From the NCBI RefSeq assembly GCF_023278565.1, contig NC_064677.1, forward strand, positions 3,038,001 through 3,102,000: a DNA stretch of 64,000 nucleotides, in the 5' to 3' direction. Positions 1 to 12,520 of the stretch are shown here, piece by piece (positions within the stretch are counted from its first letter, which is position 1; each line of letters opens with the position of its first letter). A program made the position numbers and the translations under genes. This DNA is from Colletotrichum lupini (lineage: Eukaryota; Ascomycota; Sordariomycetes; Glomerellales; Glomerellaceae). The notes under the pieces were generated by a model. It had not been told where the DNA came from and made no database searches. It was given only the letters and a program-made list of their open reading frames with translations.

Positions 1-744
1 ATAATATAAATAATAGACTTCTATCGGAATATAGTAAGCGTTAGCTTATTAGTATACTATTAAATTATTAAATATTACTCTATTAAATAAAATAGAGCCC
101 GGATAGAGGTAAGATAGTATAGGTCTCGGGTCCTTAATAAAGCGATCCTAATACTAAATAGCGAGAGTTAGCGCTCCCGTACTTTATAAATTCCGTTAAT
201 AAGGCTAATAAAACTAAGCCGGGGCTTAGTATATACGGTTTTAATACTACGAAAGGGCCTATACAACTATTAGCCCGCTTATACGTAAATAAGTAAGTAC
301 GTAAATAGGATTATATTAAATATTTAGTAAAGTTATACTTAACGATTAAGCGGGGCTAGGCTAAAATATAGTAATATAATAAAAGAAGAGAAAGAGGAGG
401 TAAGAAAGGTAATACGGAATCCGTAATAAAGATATACTAAGTATAAATAGTACCGCTATTAGCCTCTTTTTATTGATGATAGAATAAGTAAACAATACTA
501 AGGTAAAGTAGTAGAGAATAATCCTAGTACCTATAGCGTAAATAGCTTAGCTTATTACTTATAAAACGAAAGTTCGTAAAGTAAGCTATAAAGACCTATC
601 CCGGTCTCTAGGGCAAAATAATACTAAAGGCCTACTACTATCTACTAATTAACATATAGTACTTAGAATATTCTATTAATTATACTTTCTATATATAAGT
701 TACTATAACTTAGGCTCTCTTAGGTTATTAAAACTACTTTAGTA

Positions 745-970
745 TAATTACGGATTAGGGCTTTATAAATCGGCTCTTAATAACTATAAATCTATAGAAC
801 GCGTAGTAATTATAAAGTATAATTTAGAGGACGTTATAAAAAAACGACGTATTATAAAGTAAGTAGCCTTAGCTTACGGCCCTCTACGCCCTATACCCTT
901 CGGGAGGTCTATAGTAAGGGCTCCGGCCCTTTTATTATAGTATTAAATATAATAATAATAATAATAAATA
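745..970 (+). mobile_element. LINE 3'-end fragment, 5' truncated
   Basis: This segment matches, in inverted orientation, the 3' end of the LINE at about 26,165-26,420. Both contain a shared run reading aaaaaaacgacgtattataa, then gggctccgg, and then a terminal TAA/AAT microsatellite (here about 950-969). Upstream of about 745 the similarity is lost by eye. That fits the 5' truncation typical of target-primed LINE insertion. It holds only the 3' untranslated end and has no domain of its own. Confidence 0.75.
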
Positions 971-3900
971 CGGTTTAAAAATACATTAACTAGTATTATC
1001 GTTAATAATACCGTTTTTTTATATAATATATAAGTTCCGAAATACGTTAATAAGGACTTAGAATAAAGTATAGCTTAAAATAATAAGAAATTTAGTTAAC
1101 TATTTTATATTAATAAAATATCTCTTTTTTACTCTCTTTATAATACCCTATAAATCATCCTCCGTACGATTCTTCATAATATTAATAAAGCGTACCTAGG
1201 ACTAATCGCTCCTAAAACTATAAAAAAAAGAGGAAAATGAGGTTAGTTAGAATTATTAAATGCAACTACGATCTATATATCTTATTACCCCCTTTTTATA
1301 CTAATATCGGCTTTTCCTCTATTTACCTCTTCTTAATATAGCTTAAGTATAATAACTAATAAGTTACTATAAAATAAATATATAATACGTTCTAAAATAA
1401 GCTCTTAATATTATATTACGCAACGTTCGAGGTATACTTAACCCTATATTATTTTTATAACAATAAGTATACTTCTTAAATAAGACTATATATATACCTA
1501 GCTCATATCTAACTGCTATTAAAAATTCTATAACGATCTAACTAATTATCATAGGGCTACTACTACTCATACTATTTATAATAAAATACTTACTAATCGT
1601 AATAATCTATTTATATCTTTATATTTATCTATTATACCCCTATTATCAAGTTAGCTACTATAACTAGCTAAATACTATGGGCGCAATCTACGTTATAGGG
1701 TAGGTAATAATTAGTTAGTAATACTACCGGGGCCTATACGTCGTAATATTATTAGAAATTCTAATATACTAGCTATAAGCGCCTTCTTATATCGTACGTA
1801 ATATACTTTATTATATAACTAGCTTTACTAACTCTATTATAAAATAAGTAAATACTTAAATTACGCTCGGTATACCTTCTTTAAACTACCTAATTAGTAA
1901 GTTATTATAAAAAGGAGAGGTTATAAGGGGGGGGGGGGGGGGAAGGGAGAAAGAGAAGGGGGGAGGGAGGGGGTTACTTATATTATAAATTATATTATAT
2001 AATAAGCGTAGTATAGTTTACTTTACTAAACTAAATATAAATATTATTTTATAAAGGTCTATATAACCTAGGCCGCTATATATATATATAATAAACCGCC
2101 GCTTATCCTAACCCGCCCTAATTATAGATTAAAATTAGTTACTATAAGCTATATATATTTTAAAAGTAGTTAAAAAAATACCTTTATTACTATAGTTAAC
2201 GTAACCCTACGTTACGTAACGTAGTACCTAAAAAACGGGGTAAGTAGTTAGTATAATATAAAATTATAACTTTATATAAAATAATAATAACTAAACCTCG
2301 GTTTAAAACTTTTATAGCTTCTTTTAGTTAAACGAACTCTTTTTACGTCGCTACGCTTACCCTCTTTCTTAGCTATATACGCGCTCCCATTATTATCCTT
2401 AATATAATATAGGCTTACTAAGCCAAGCCTAGTTTATAATATCTAATTAAATAAAAAAGATAGGCTAGTAACCGGTCCCGTTAACTATTTATTAAAAAAC
2501 CTAAGTAAGGGCTTTTACTATAAACTTTTATAAGCTTTTGACTAATAGTTTTATATATCTTAAGCTAGCCTTAACGTAATCTCGAGCGCTATCAATATAC
2601 TTTATACTAACTTACTTCTTATTAATAATATTAAGAATTTGTCGCCTTTATAATATAGTATACTAGCTACTTATATAATCTTTAGTATTATATAAACGAT
2701 TAACTTAACTAACTACGCGTATTTCTATACCCTTAAAAAACTTCTATACCTAAATAATCCCCGCATTATATCTCTTTTTACTAAAGAGCTAATAATTCTC
2801 TACCGTAGTTAGAGGATAAATCTAGTCTAATAGGATATACTAACTTACTTAATTAAAAATAATTATATTAATATAATAACTAAGAGAGCTAGTAGTCTCT
2901 TCTAGCTAGGGTTAAGGCTTATATAATCCGAGTTATAAAGTAAAATAAATTATATCGATCTTATAAACGTTATTAGTATTCTTTTCTAAATCCGTAATAA
3001 CTATACGAACCTTATTTTAGAGAATATAATATATTAAAAGGGACCGTACGAAGATTTAACTAAAGATAAGTTTAGCTTCCCTATTATTTTGAGTATTTAA
3101 TCCGACCCTTATAATACATAGCTCCTCGGTATCCTTGAATAAAAAATAGAAAAAATAGAATTAAAGCGTTCCGTAGTTACGAAAATAAAAGCGATTAATA
3201 GCTTAGTATATATAAAATAGGTTATTAATATACTTATTAGCTACGCACGCTAAATAATTAAGGATATTAAAAAAGACGAGGGGCCGAACGAGGGCTTATA
3301 TATATTTTTAAATTAGGTAAATATAAGAGGATAGTAAAATAAAGTTCTTTATATACGTATCCTTAAGTACTTTATTAGGGTTTTTTAGCTTACGGTTCGT
3401 ATATTAGCTTATAATTCGGCCGACCCCTACTCTATCTTAATCGTTTATTATTTATAACTATATTTAAAACCCGGACCCTTTTTATATTATTATTAAATAT
3501 AAGCTAGTTTCGCGTTATATCTTTATAGTACTATCTCTTTAATACTTTTTTACCTTTTTTAAAAAAGTCCTATATCCTTTAATTTAACTATTTCGCTCTT
3601 ATTCTATTTATAAAATTCTTACTTAAAGCCCCCCCTCTCTCTACTTCCTACTTTACTTTTAATAGTACTTACTATTTTATATAATATTTAGTTATAATAA
3701 TAGGGCTTTAATTCTTAAGTAGTTAATTATTTACGGCCGTAATAGAGGTATTATCTATTAATACGTTCTACTTTTATAAATACTCTTAATAATTACGCCA
3801 ACAAAGCTAAGTTCTATCTATAGCCTAAAACTATCTCCCTTAAACACTAATATTAATACTAAAAACGTCTTCGTATGAAAAATTATCTTTTTAAACGTAA

Positions 3901-4440
3901 GAGTATTAATATATTTTCTAATTAGTTTAATACTTTTTACGTCTTATGAAATCCCTCTCTAAGAAACGGCCTCGCTACCTAATATTAGCTAATACGATAG
4001 AACTTATAATAAAACCTATAATAAAACTTATAATAGAACTTATAATAAATTCTATAATTTCAATTATATTACCTATTTATACTAATCTAGCCTATACTAA
4101 TTTAGCTTAGTTATACTAACTTCCCGCTTACGAGCCTTAACCTAAGTATTATAAACTTATATAGAATAATAATTATAGCTAACTATAAACTTTTCTAAAT
4201 CTCGTTTATAATAATAATTTAATAAATATTATAACTTTACTTTAAAATATATTTATTTTTATTTTATACTTACTACATTTACTTAGGAACGAGCCGCTTA
4301 TTTATCTTATTATAAAATATAACTATCTTCCCCTTAATATCTTATAATAGAGCCCCTCATTATTTAATACTTATTTTATAGCCTTTACTCTCGTCCCTAG
4401 CTTCGCTCTTACTACTCTTATTATTAGTTCTTAATAGCGT
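970..4440. other. Decayed sequence, no identifiable gene
   Basis: This 3.5-kb stretch is heavily RIP-mutated. A plus-strand frame near 3,070-3,330 has stretches with few stops, including a Lys/Glu-rich part, but no motif was recognised. The 16-bp G run at 1,927-1,942 is listed separately. Nothing else could be supported. Confidence 0.5.
1927..1973 (+). repeat. Poly-G run and G-rich purine tract
   Basis: Sixteen consecutive G (1,927-1,942) are followed by an unbroken purine tract with further G runs up to about 1,973. In a window this AT-rich it is conspicuous. Several G runs in a row could form a quadruplex on the plus strand. G runs contain no TpG or CpA, so RIP cannot erode them. Confidence 0.9.
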
Positions 4441-4471
4441 CGTTTTTTAGCCCGCTATATTTAGAGTTATA

Positions 4472-4640
4472 AAGTTCTGTTTAAGTATATATATCTCTAT
4501 TATAATACTAGGTCTAAATATATATCTTATTATATAATTATATACTTAGCCGTTTAGAGCACTCTTATTTATATTTTTTAACTATAACCGATTTATTACG
4601 CTAAAAAAAATAGCTATACTTAAGTTTTTATACTTTTTAT
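4472..4640 (-). repeat. Dispersed repeat fragment, copy A
   Basis: This matches about 25,638-25,800 in the same orientation. Both read from a taagtatatatat start through a shared tattacgctaaa block to a tttatacttt end. On the minus strand both can be translated with a common F-S-V-I-(D/N)-R-L motif followed by a similarly spaced aligned tail, which suggests an old protein-coding repeat. The family was not recognised, and similarity fades on both sides. The window's longest open frame (4,736-4,924, minus) lies just to the right but is not shared with copy B. Confidence 0.6.
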
Positions 4641-4649
4641 ATATATTAT

Positions 4650-6900
4650 AGCTCGCTCTTAAATAAGAGGGAGAAATATTTATTAGTAGTTCGGTCTTAG
4701 AGAGGATATTTATATTATTAAAATATATTACTTAGTTAAAATTGCCTACTTTTTAATACCGCGGTCCTAATAGAGGGACCGAAGTAATAAGTTATAAAAG
4801 GGCCGGGGGTACTACTACTAAAGCGAGTTTTAAAACCTATAGTAATAAGACTACTTTCTAACTTATAATTACTACTATTAGTATTCGTACTAGGGCCTAA
4901 GTAGCTATTTCGTCTATATACCAAACGGATCGACGTTAAAACTAAAATAGCTTTCCGTATTAAAAATAATTTAATACTCTTAGCTAATTAGAGAGTATAC
5001 GGGTACTACTAACCGACCTATACTATTACTAATTACTACGGTACTAATATAATCCGAAAATAACGTTACTCTAATCCTTATTATTTATATCTCGTTAATA
5101 CTCTTAAGCTTACTACGCCCTAGTATCGTACTAACCTTAAGTATAATATATAGTATACGAGTAGGCTTTTTTTAGAATTTATAGCCTAGGGCTAGGTTTA
5201 TACTTATCCTTAGTAATACTAAGCCTCTACTATAGCTAACCCCGTATAAAAGGACCTTTTTTATTTAATATATAATACCTAATCCTTTTATTATATAATA
5301 ATTAAACCCTAGGTTTATACTATCAGTATATATCGTCGCTATAACGTATATAATCTTACCTAGGTTAATCTAGGCTTTTCAAATAGCCTTTTTATATATA
5401 TTAATAGCTAGTAATACGCCGTTACTTACAAATACGTTATAAAGCTTTATTATAAATAGAGGGCTCTCTTTATTTAAAATCAAGTAGTTTAGTAATAAAA
5501 TAGACAAACAGAACTTAATATTAATACGTCGGTTTATAAAAAGTATTTTATTTATCTTACTATATACGTAATTAATAACTATATTATTAAATATAGGATA
5601 GGCTACTTTTTATACAAGAGACTTAGGGTAATACTTCTTACTAAAATAATTTAAGATATCGGCCTTTAGTAAGTAAGTCGGATATTAACTACTTATATTA
5701 AGAATATCGAGATTAATATTTCTAAAGCCGTTAGGGCTAGTTATTATAAACTATTAAATAGGGGGCTAGCCTTTAATTAAGCAAAACTACGTATAGTTAA
5801 CTACCTTTGAGCTAGTTGATTAATAATAAAATAATAAAAAGCCGGTACTTTAATAATTAATAAGAAATATTATAATAGCCTAAGTATATAAGAGAGTATA
5901 TCCTCTTAGTGTGTGTACTAAGTAAAGAGCGAGAGACTTAGTAATATCGTAACTATATAACTACGTAAAGGGCGTAGCTAATACTAAAACTACTTCGCTA
6001 AAAATAAAAACGTTATAAAAAAATAAAAAAGGGGAGCCTTAAATAATAAAAGCTTAGCCTGTACCGCGCATATTTCCCTATAATTAAGTACGTTTTACCT
6101 AACTAAATAAATAACGCGAGCTTAGAAAAAAGTATTATAATAAGTTATTATTACCTTAATTAAACCTAAAAAAAAAAGTAAATAAGATAAAGAATAAGTT
6201 TCTAAGCTATTGAATTTTACTTAAAACGATTTCTTATTACTCCCTTCTCCTATAAAAATAAATAAATAATTCTCTATTATATATCGTTTAATCCTACCCT
6301 CTTACTAAAGGGTCGTAATTCTTTAAGGAGTTAAAACGCCGTTTTAAATATTATAATTAGTCTTAATAACCTAATAGTCCCCCTAATTAATGGGGGTAAT
6401 AGAATTACGGTTATTTTAATAATATTCTCTACTTACCGAACTAATTAAGTAAGACTCTCCCTTATATTACTTTCCTATTCTAGCCTTTAGCATATAGCTC
6501 TATATACCTTTTATAAAATAGAATATTATAATAGTTATAAATATATAGCAGAGCTACTAAGTACTAGAGTAAAGAGGGCTATAATAATATTATATCCTAA
6601 GTAAAATAGTATTAGTACCTCTTTTATTATAACGACGCTAATTTAAGCCGCATACCCCTATAATAATTTACCTATTTTAAAAAAAAAACTTTAGTAGCTA
6701 TTATAGTTAATAAAGTATTTTTTTTTACCTCCTCCCCCCTCGCTCCTCCGTTTCGTCCGGGCCCCTAAAGCTTAACTCCGTTTTAGTTTTTAATATAAAG
6801 CCTATTTATTATAATTATAATTACTAAAGAACGGCTAGCTACTTATTCTCTAAATACTTTTCTTATAATAAATTACTTACTTATACGCTCTCTATAAAAA
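4650..6900. other. Decayed sequence, no identifiable gene
   Basis: No domain, terminal repeat or RNA gene could be recognised here. A short TG-containing patch (tgtgtgtac, about 5,910) and a pyrimidine/C-rich tract near 6,725-6,765 stand out only in composition. Confidence 0.5.
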
Positions 6901-6949
6901 TATATATGTATCTCTTTATAATCTCGATCTTACCTTGAGTAACGCTAAA

Positions 6950-7620
6950 TAATATTCTTATTATATTAAGAAATATAAGTAATATCGGACCTTAATATAA
7001 AAACTACTCGTATAAGCGGGAATAACTAAATTAGTTTTAAACCCTCTAATAAATTCTTATTTACTTTCGGTACCCTCTGTACTATTTCCCTAGCTATAAC
7101 TTTAAATATAATAATATTAATAATCGTATTTCTAAGGATGAGTATAGACCTTAGTAATACTACCCTCGAGGTATTTTAATTTAGTACGAGCTTTTTTTTT
7201 ATAAACATAGTCTTTTAACCTACTATTACTAAGTTAAGTAACATTTTTAATAAAAAGTATATTATTTATACCTTAGCTTTATTATTTACTATAAAATTTA
7301 TAATAAGCGCTATAGTAAATAACTTTACGGTTGTTATTAGTAGTTAGATAATTTAGGGCGTAAGTAGTAGAGGTATTTTTATATTTTACGAAGTCGTTAT
7401 TACGGATCTCGTACTTCTAGTAGCACGAGGGTAGTAGCTATTACTAATTTTTATAGTTTAGTCCGTTAGTACTATTATAAGGCTCTTAATTAGTACCGGC
7501 TTTATATAAAATATTACTTAAAAATAGATTTTTTAAATTAATCTACTTATCGTTACGATTAGAGTTTTTATAATCTTTTTTTTTTTAATATAAGCTAAAG
7601 TACCTAGTAATATAACCCTA
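6950..7620 (-). pseudogene. Unidentified RIP-degraded coding remnant
   Basis: One minus-strand frame can be followed from about 7,600 down to about 6,950. It includes runs of more than 40 codons without a stop. Most of its stops sit where Gln or Trp would be natural, for example a run of three stops after an N-Y-K-N motif near 7,440. Readable parts are rich in Tyr, Asn and Lys and include N-N-D-F-V-K-Y and a T-H-P motif. No family was recognised. It may continue the minus-strand frame at 8,030-8,410, the two being separated by the poly-C tract at 7,977-7,994. The stop density (about 8%) is not far below that of random TA-rich sequence, so coding origin is likely but unproven. Confidence 0.4.
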
Positions 7621-7976
7621 AAACTATATCGATTTAACTAGCTAAGTAGTTTTTTTTTATAGCTAGTTCGATAAGTTTTCTCTTTAGGATCTTAATAAGC
7701 GGAGTTATATATATATAAAGCTCTTTTTACTTACTCCTCCCCTTAATCCTAAGTATTTTTATTCTTATTACTTTTATATTATAAAAACTAAAATATACTA
7801 AAGAGCTTTTAATTAATAAAATAATTTTTAATAATTAAATAATAATTATAAATTACGGTATAACCGTTTTTTATAATATAATCTTTTAATCCGTCTTTTA
7901 TTTTCTTCGTAAGCCTTCCCTACTTTAATACGTCCTTCTTTTTTTTTTATACCCTTTTTTTCTTCCTTCTTCCTAT

Positions 7977-7994
7977 CCCCCCCCCCCCCCCCCC
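7977..7994 (+). repeat. Poly-C run (18 bp)
   Basis: Eighteen consecutive C follow a pyrimidine-rich lead-in starting near 7,930. On the minus strand this is a G run followed by a purine tract, mirroring the plus-strand G run at 1,927. No convincing homology between the flanks of the two tracts was found by eye. Confidence 0.9.
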
Positions 7995-8029
7995 TATTAT
8001 AACTAACTAACTCTTATAGAGTACTTTAT

Positions 8030-8410
8030 TACTAAGCCGTAAAGTCCTACTCTTTTATTATATTTACTATTACTACTCTTTTTAAAACTCTAATTATCGT
8101 ACCCGCTATTATAATTATAAGACTTATTATTAGTATTATAAAGAGGTATTGCTAGTCTATTTAAATAGGCTAGGTTATAACGACGCTTAATACGGGTCTC
8201 TTTTATTTTTTAAAACCGGATATTATTATCCTTACCTAGATCTAGCTTAACGTCCCTATAGGCCTAGGGACGGGTATATTATTCCCCATTATAGCGCTCT
8301 CTATCTAAGTAATATATAAGCCGGCCTTTAATATATAAGTAGCTGCGTTTTGTTCTTTTTTAAAAATATTTAAATAATTACTAAGCGTCGCTATTTTTAG
8401 CGCCGTGTTT
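8030..8410 (-). pseudogene. Unidentified RIP-degraded coding remnant
   Basis: A minus-strand frame of about 127 codons is interrupted by only about seven stops, all replaceable by Gln or Trp. The last 100 or so codons have four. The readable text is basic and Tyr/Asn-rich, with a D-R-E-R-Y-N-G-E motif, a K-R-R-Y-N-L-A-Y segment and a Y-N-S-G-Y-D-N motif. The low stop density compared with other frames argues for a real former gene. No enzyme or transposon family was recognised. It may belong with the remnant at 6,950-7,620. Confidence 0.45.
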
Positions 8411-8419
8411 TAAAATACG

Positions 8420-10634
8420 TTTAAATAAAAGTTAATAAGTACTCCGTTACTAGCCTATTTAGTAAACGAATACTCCCGTAACGTAACGATAATAATAGAA
8501 GTTATTAAGCGTATACTAAAAAATAATATACGTATATAGTTAGTCAAGGTATATTATAATATACTAAGGGTTATTTAAATTACTCTCGTTGCTTTTTTAA
8601 GATTTTATACCTTAATTAGTATAACTATTAAGAAATACTATTTTAAATAAGAGTACGTTACGAAATGAGGATTAATTATACGAGATAACGTTAATAAAGA
8701 AGCTTTTAGTAGCTAAAGAGACGTTTATAAAGGAGAGTTAAGGCTTATAGGATATCTACGCTACGATATTTAAGGAACTACTTAGTAATTAGAATAAAAT
8801 AATAAATATCCTTATAAAATAAAATATATTTTACTTATTAAAATTTAAATATAAAGTAGTTTAGGCTAGGGTAATACTTATATTACTAAAGAGGGACGCT
8901 CTAGTAATTTTCAAAATATCCCGATTATTTATTAATTATATTTATCCCTAGCCTATTTATATTTATAATAATAATATTAGTATTGCTTAAGGCATCCGGA
9001 GTAGGGTACTATACCCCTTACTAAAGGCTCTTTTCGAAATTTAAAAAGTAGCTAGGATATTTAATATACGGGCTCGATAGGTCTTAGGGTAAAAAGGAAT
9101 CGAAGGGGCCGGGCTAATTAAAGTAAATACGGCACTCCCGCAAACTATTAATATAGAAGTATATAGTAAAAAATATTTTATATAATAATTAAAAGTTTAG
9201 CTTAAGTATTTTACTAATTTATTAATAACGGGTTTAAAAATATATCGAATGATATAATATTTTAATACTAGCTTAATAAAATAGTAGAAAAAAGTAAAAT
9301 ATCTAATTATAAGGATAATATAGGCTTACTTTAAGAATTAGCTAACTATATTATTAAATCGTTTTTTTGTTCTATTATCTCCTTTAGTAACTTTGAAGTT
9401 ATACTTTTATTAGCCGCTTAATACCCTATAAAGTCTTTATTTAGGTTTTATAAACCCCTAGTATCTTAATTTAAATAAGTAAAAAGTCGTTATTTAGCTA
9501 CGTATAATAATATTACCTTAATAAAAGATACTAACTTAAACTTACTTATAAGCTCCCTAATTACTAAGAAAATAGATAGATAATTAGTTACTAAGTAATT
9601 AATTTAGGTATTATTATAGGTTAAGTCTAATAAAACTACTAGTTTAAGGAGTAATTAAGGTTATAGTAAGTAAATATATCTTCGTTATATAGGATCGCTA
9701 ATAAGGGCTAGGTATTAAGTACTAGTCTATTTAACCCCGATTACTATCTACTATTTATACCCTTATTAATAACTAATTTATTATACCCCTATATAAAATA
9801 AGCTAGACTACTAGGGAGGATATAAATAAAGTTAAAGTAGTAAGCTAAAAAAGAACTTAGTTATTAAAACGCGCTTAAAAAGTACGGTAACTAATACTTT
9901 ATTATTAATATATAAGGAGCGCGGTATAGAAGTTCGGATAAGGCTAAGAGGGTATATCGTTTTTAATAATTAAGCTCTTTACTAATTAGCGTTATATTAG
10001 TTAGAATTACTTACGTAAGGGCTAGAGAGTAGTGCGCTATAATAGAGGGTTTTATAAATATAAAGGCTTAATAATAATAAGTAATCTTAGAAATATACGT
10101 AGCTATACGGACTAATATAGTATTCTCGTACGGCTTTGTTATAAAGATCTAGGTATAGAAGTTAATAGCCGGGTATTTAATAGCCTAGTTAAAAGTAATA
10201 ATAATATATATCTCTATTTATACAAACATACTGGGGCTATATAAAGAGCGGAGACCTACTTATATAAGGAATACCCTTTATTTTATAATTAATAGAACCG
10301 TTATTATTAGCGCATATAGCTAGCTAGGAGACTCTTATAGTTACGCTATAATAATATTACTAAAGTACTAGCCTTTAGCTAGGTCCCTCGTTATAAATAA
10401 CTTTAATTCTTATTATTACCTATAGGAGCCTAGCTTAAAATTAAAAAATAGAGGGGAAGATATTATAAATTAAGTAGACGAGTACGACCTCTTTTTCAAT
10501 AGCAAGGCCGTAAACGTAATATATAATTAAGGATACGTACTTAACCTTACTTTTTATAATATCCCTTTTACTTGCGCGCAAATTAAATAGTACTTATACT
10601 TAGGAGCTAATTATAAAATAATTATGATTAATAT
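8420..10634. other. Decayed sequence left of the Gypsy element
   Basis: A plus-strand frame between about 8,650 and 8,950 has several Lys/Leu-rich runs with few stops but no recognisable motif. The remainder up to the LTR edge shows no terminal repeats, RNA genes or domains that I can name. Confidence 0.45.
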
Positions 10635-11034
10635 TAGAATAGGGTGGGGCGATTAGTCCTGGCGGTCCTTTTTAAAGCTAATTAAGTTTAGGGATTTATA
10701 AAAGAGCTAATCGGAGTAAGATATAAAAAGAGTGGCCCCGATTAGAAATAAGAGCTTAATAATACGGACTTTTATTTTAATTATATATATACCTTTTAAG
10801 ATCGAACTAAAGCCTTTTTAATAATTTATTTTTAAACGTAATAATATAAAATAATTAAAAAGTTTACTTTTTTAATCTAGTTGATACTATCCTCTTTTTT
10901 TTAATCGTAGTTCCGTTAATTAAAACCGTATTAACCTAATTAAAAAAAGTATTTTATGTTATTTTTATAAGTATTAATAGTTCCTCTAAAATACTATACC
11001 GCGAGAGTCCCTTATACTCTATACGTTTTTAATA
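10635..11034 (+). repeat. 5' LTR of Gypsy copy 1
   Basis: This 400-bp LTR is nearly collinear with 22,265-22,664 and with the inverted copies at 49,983-50,382 and 61,633-62,031. It starts tagaataggg and ends ttttaata, which is what RIP would make of the usual TG...CA ends. It retains less-mutated stretches such as ggtggggcgattagtcctgg. Confidence 0.93.
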
Positions 11035-12165
11035 ATCTCCCTTTTTAAAAATCCCTTCTTTATTAAATAAGAAAATAAGCGAAAAAAAGCCTAACTTAAT
11101 TAAAAATACTTTAAATAATTAATGAAAAAAAAACGGTATAATGATTAGAATAAATATAAGTAGTAAAACTCTAATTTAAAAAAAGGTAACTAAATAATTA
11201 AAATATAAATACGAAAATATATAAAAAAGGGCTTTTTATTTAATAAAACGGGGGATACGATAGACCCCGAGAGGCAAACAAGATAAATAAATAAAAGAAA
11301 ATACGGATACTTAGGACCGGATTAGGCCTAAGTATAAAACATTATAATAATATAATAAGACGAATAGTAAGTTAGGATTAGAACTAATAAAATACCTTAA
11401 TAAGTATAACTAGTTATTTAACTAAACTTTTCCTTACTAATTAATATAGCCTAGAGACTTAATAATAAACCTATTTAAAAATGCGGATACGTCGGGCTAA
11501 AGGCGCTTACGAAACTAGCTTTTAATAAGACCTATTAATAATTTCGATTAGTATTACTATAGGCTTAATACGACGTCTAATTAAACCTTTAATTATATAA
11601 ATAATAAGGAACGAAAAAAACGGTCTAAATTACGTTAATTAGGATAATAACTACGCTCTAATTATTAAAACGGCTCCTCTCCTCTTTTTTTAAACTCTAT
11701 TTAAAATAAATAGACATATATAAAATTATTAAAACTATAAATAAAATCGACGAACTATATTTTTAATAACCTCGGACCGTAAATATAAATAATTAATACG
11801 TTACTTTTATTATTATTAATACCCCTTAGGACGTTTAATTATATAAACCTAACCCTTTTATTTTAAATAAACTATTTATTAAACTAGTTTTTATAGTTTA
11901 TTAAGACTTATAAGCTACGGAGTTATTTAATAATAAAAAGGCTACCCTTTTTAATAGATCTACTTATTAATCTAATTAAAAAAAACTAATTATAGCTTAG
12001 GTTAAGATAAATACCTCGATTAATACCTTCCTAAGCATTATTACTACTTAGATCTAAATTACTACGCTTTAAATTAAGGTTCTTACGATTTCTTAACCTA
12101 ATTTAATAAAAAATATAGGTTTTTATAAAATATTATTCCCTAATTAAAAAGGGATTATAGTTTTT
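11035..12165 (+). other. Gypsy copy 1 leader and N-terminal gag region
   Basis: The first bases after the LTR (atctccc...) are where the tRNA primer-binding site should lie, and copy 2 has the same start. RIP prevents naming the tRNA. The rest leads into gag and is collinear with the inverted copy at about 60,500-61,632. No separate gene was recognised. Confidence 0.6.
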
Positions 12166-12169
12166 AAAA

Positions 12170-12520
12170 GCGATAATATTATAAACTTTTTAAAAAGGTT
12201 CGAGGATTAGTATAAGATTAGTAAGGTCCCGGACTAATTTAGGGGTAAGCTTATTATATATACTATAAGAAGAGACTATTAAACTTTAATTAAAAACGTA
12301 ATTAGAGGACTATTTTAAGCCTAAGCTAAGGATTTCTTTTTATAAAAATACGGAAAATAGGATACTAATTACTTTTTAAATAAAAAAGAGTAAATTAAAA
12401 AAGTTACTAAGGGGCTACTTATTTTACTTTTTAACTTAAACTCTACTTAAGTACTATTTACTAAGATTAATAACGTAATTACTTTTACTAAGTAATAAGA
12501 GCTCTATATTATAACTAATA
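12170..12520 (+). pseudogene. gag: Gag core remnant (Gypsy copy 1)
   Basis: A frame starting near 12,170 reads S-D-N-I-I-N-F-L-K-R-F-E-D, then a stop, Y-K-I-S-K-V-P-D, a stop, F-R-G-K-L-I-I-Y, and R-R-D-Y followed by a stop. This resembles the Retrotrans_gag type capsid core of fungal Gypsy elements (a W/F-L-x-x-F-E motif followed by a basic helix). Stops fall where Gln is expected. The equivalent is at about 60,150-60,505 on the minus strand in copy 2, with the same motif spacing. Gag would form the virus-like particle. The start codon and the exact C-terminus cannot be located. Confidence 0.7.

Noticed and set aside
1..740. Extension of the LINE fragment back to the window start
   Set aside because: Comparison with 26,420-27,140 (reverse complement) shows no convincing alignment, so the fragment is limited to about 745-970.
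4736..4924. 62-codon open frame on the minus strand, starting at a TTG codon
   Set aside because: It has no ATG, no recognisable motif and no conserved partner at the related repeat near 25,800. One frame of this length is expected by chance in 64 kb. It may be a remnant, but it is not an intact gene.
11035..11060. A specific tRNA primer-binding site after the 5' LTR
   Set aside because: The bases atctccc... are conserved between copies but do not clearly match a common primer tRNA 3' end, and RIP may have altered them.
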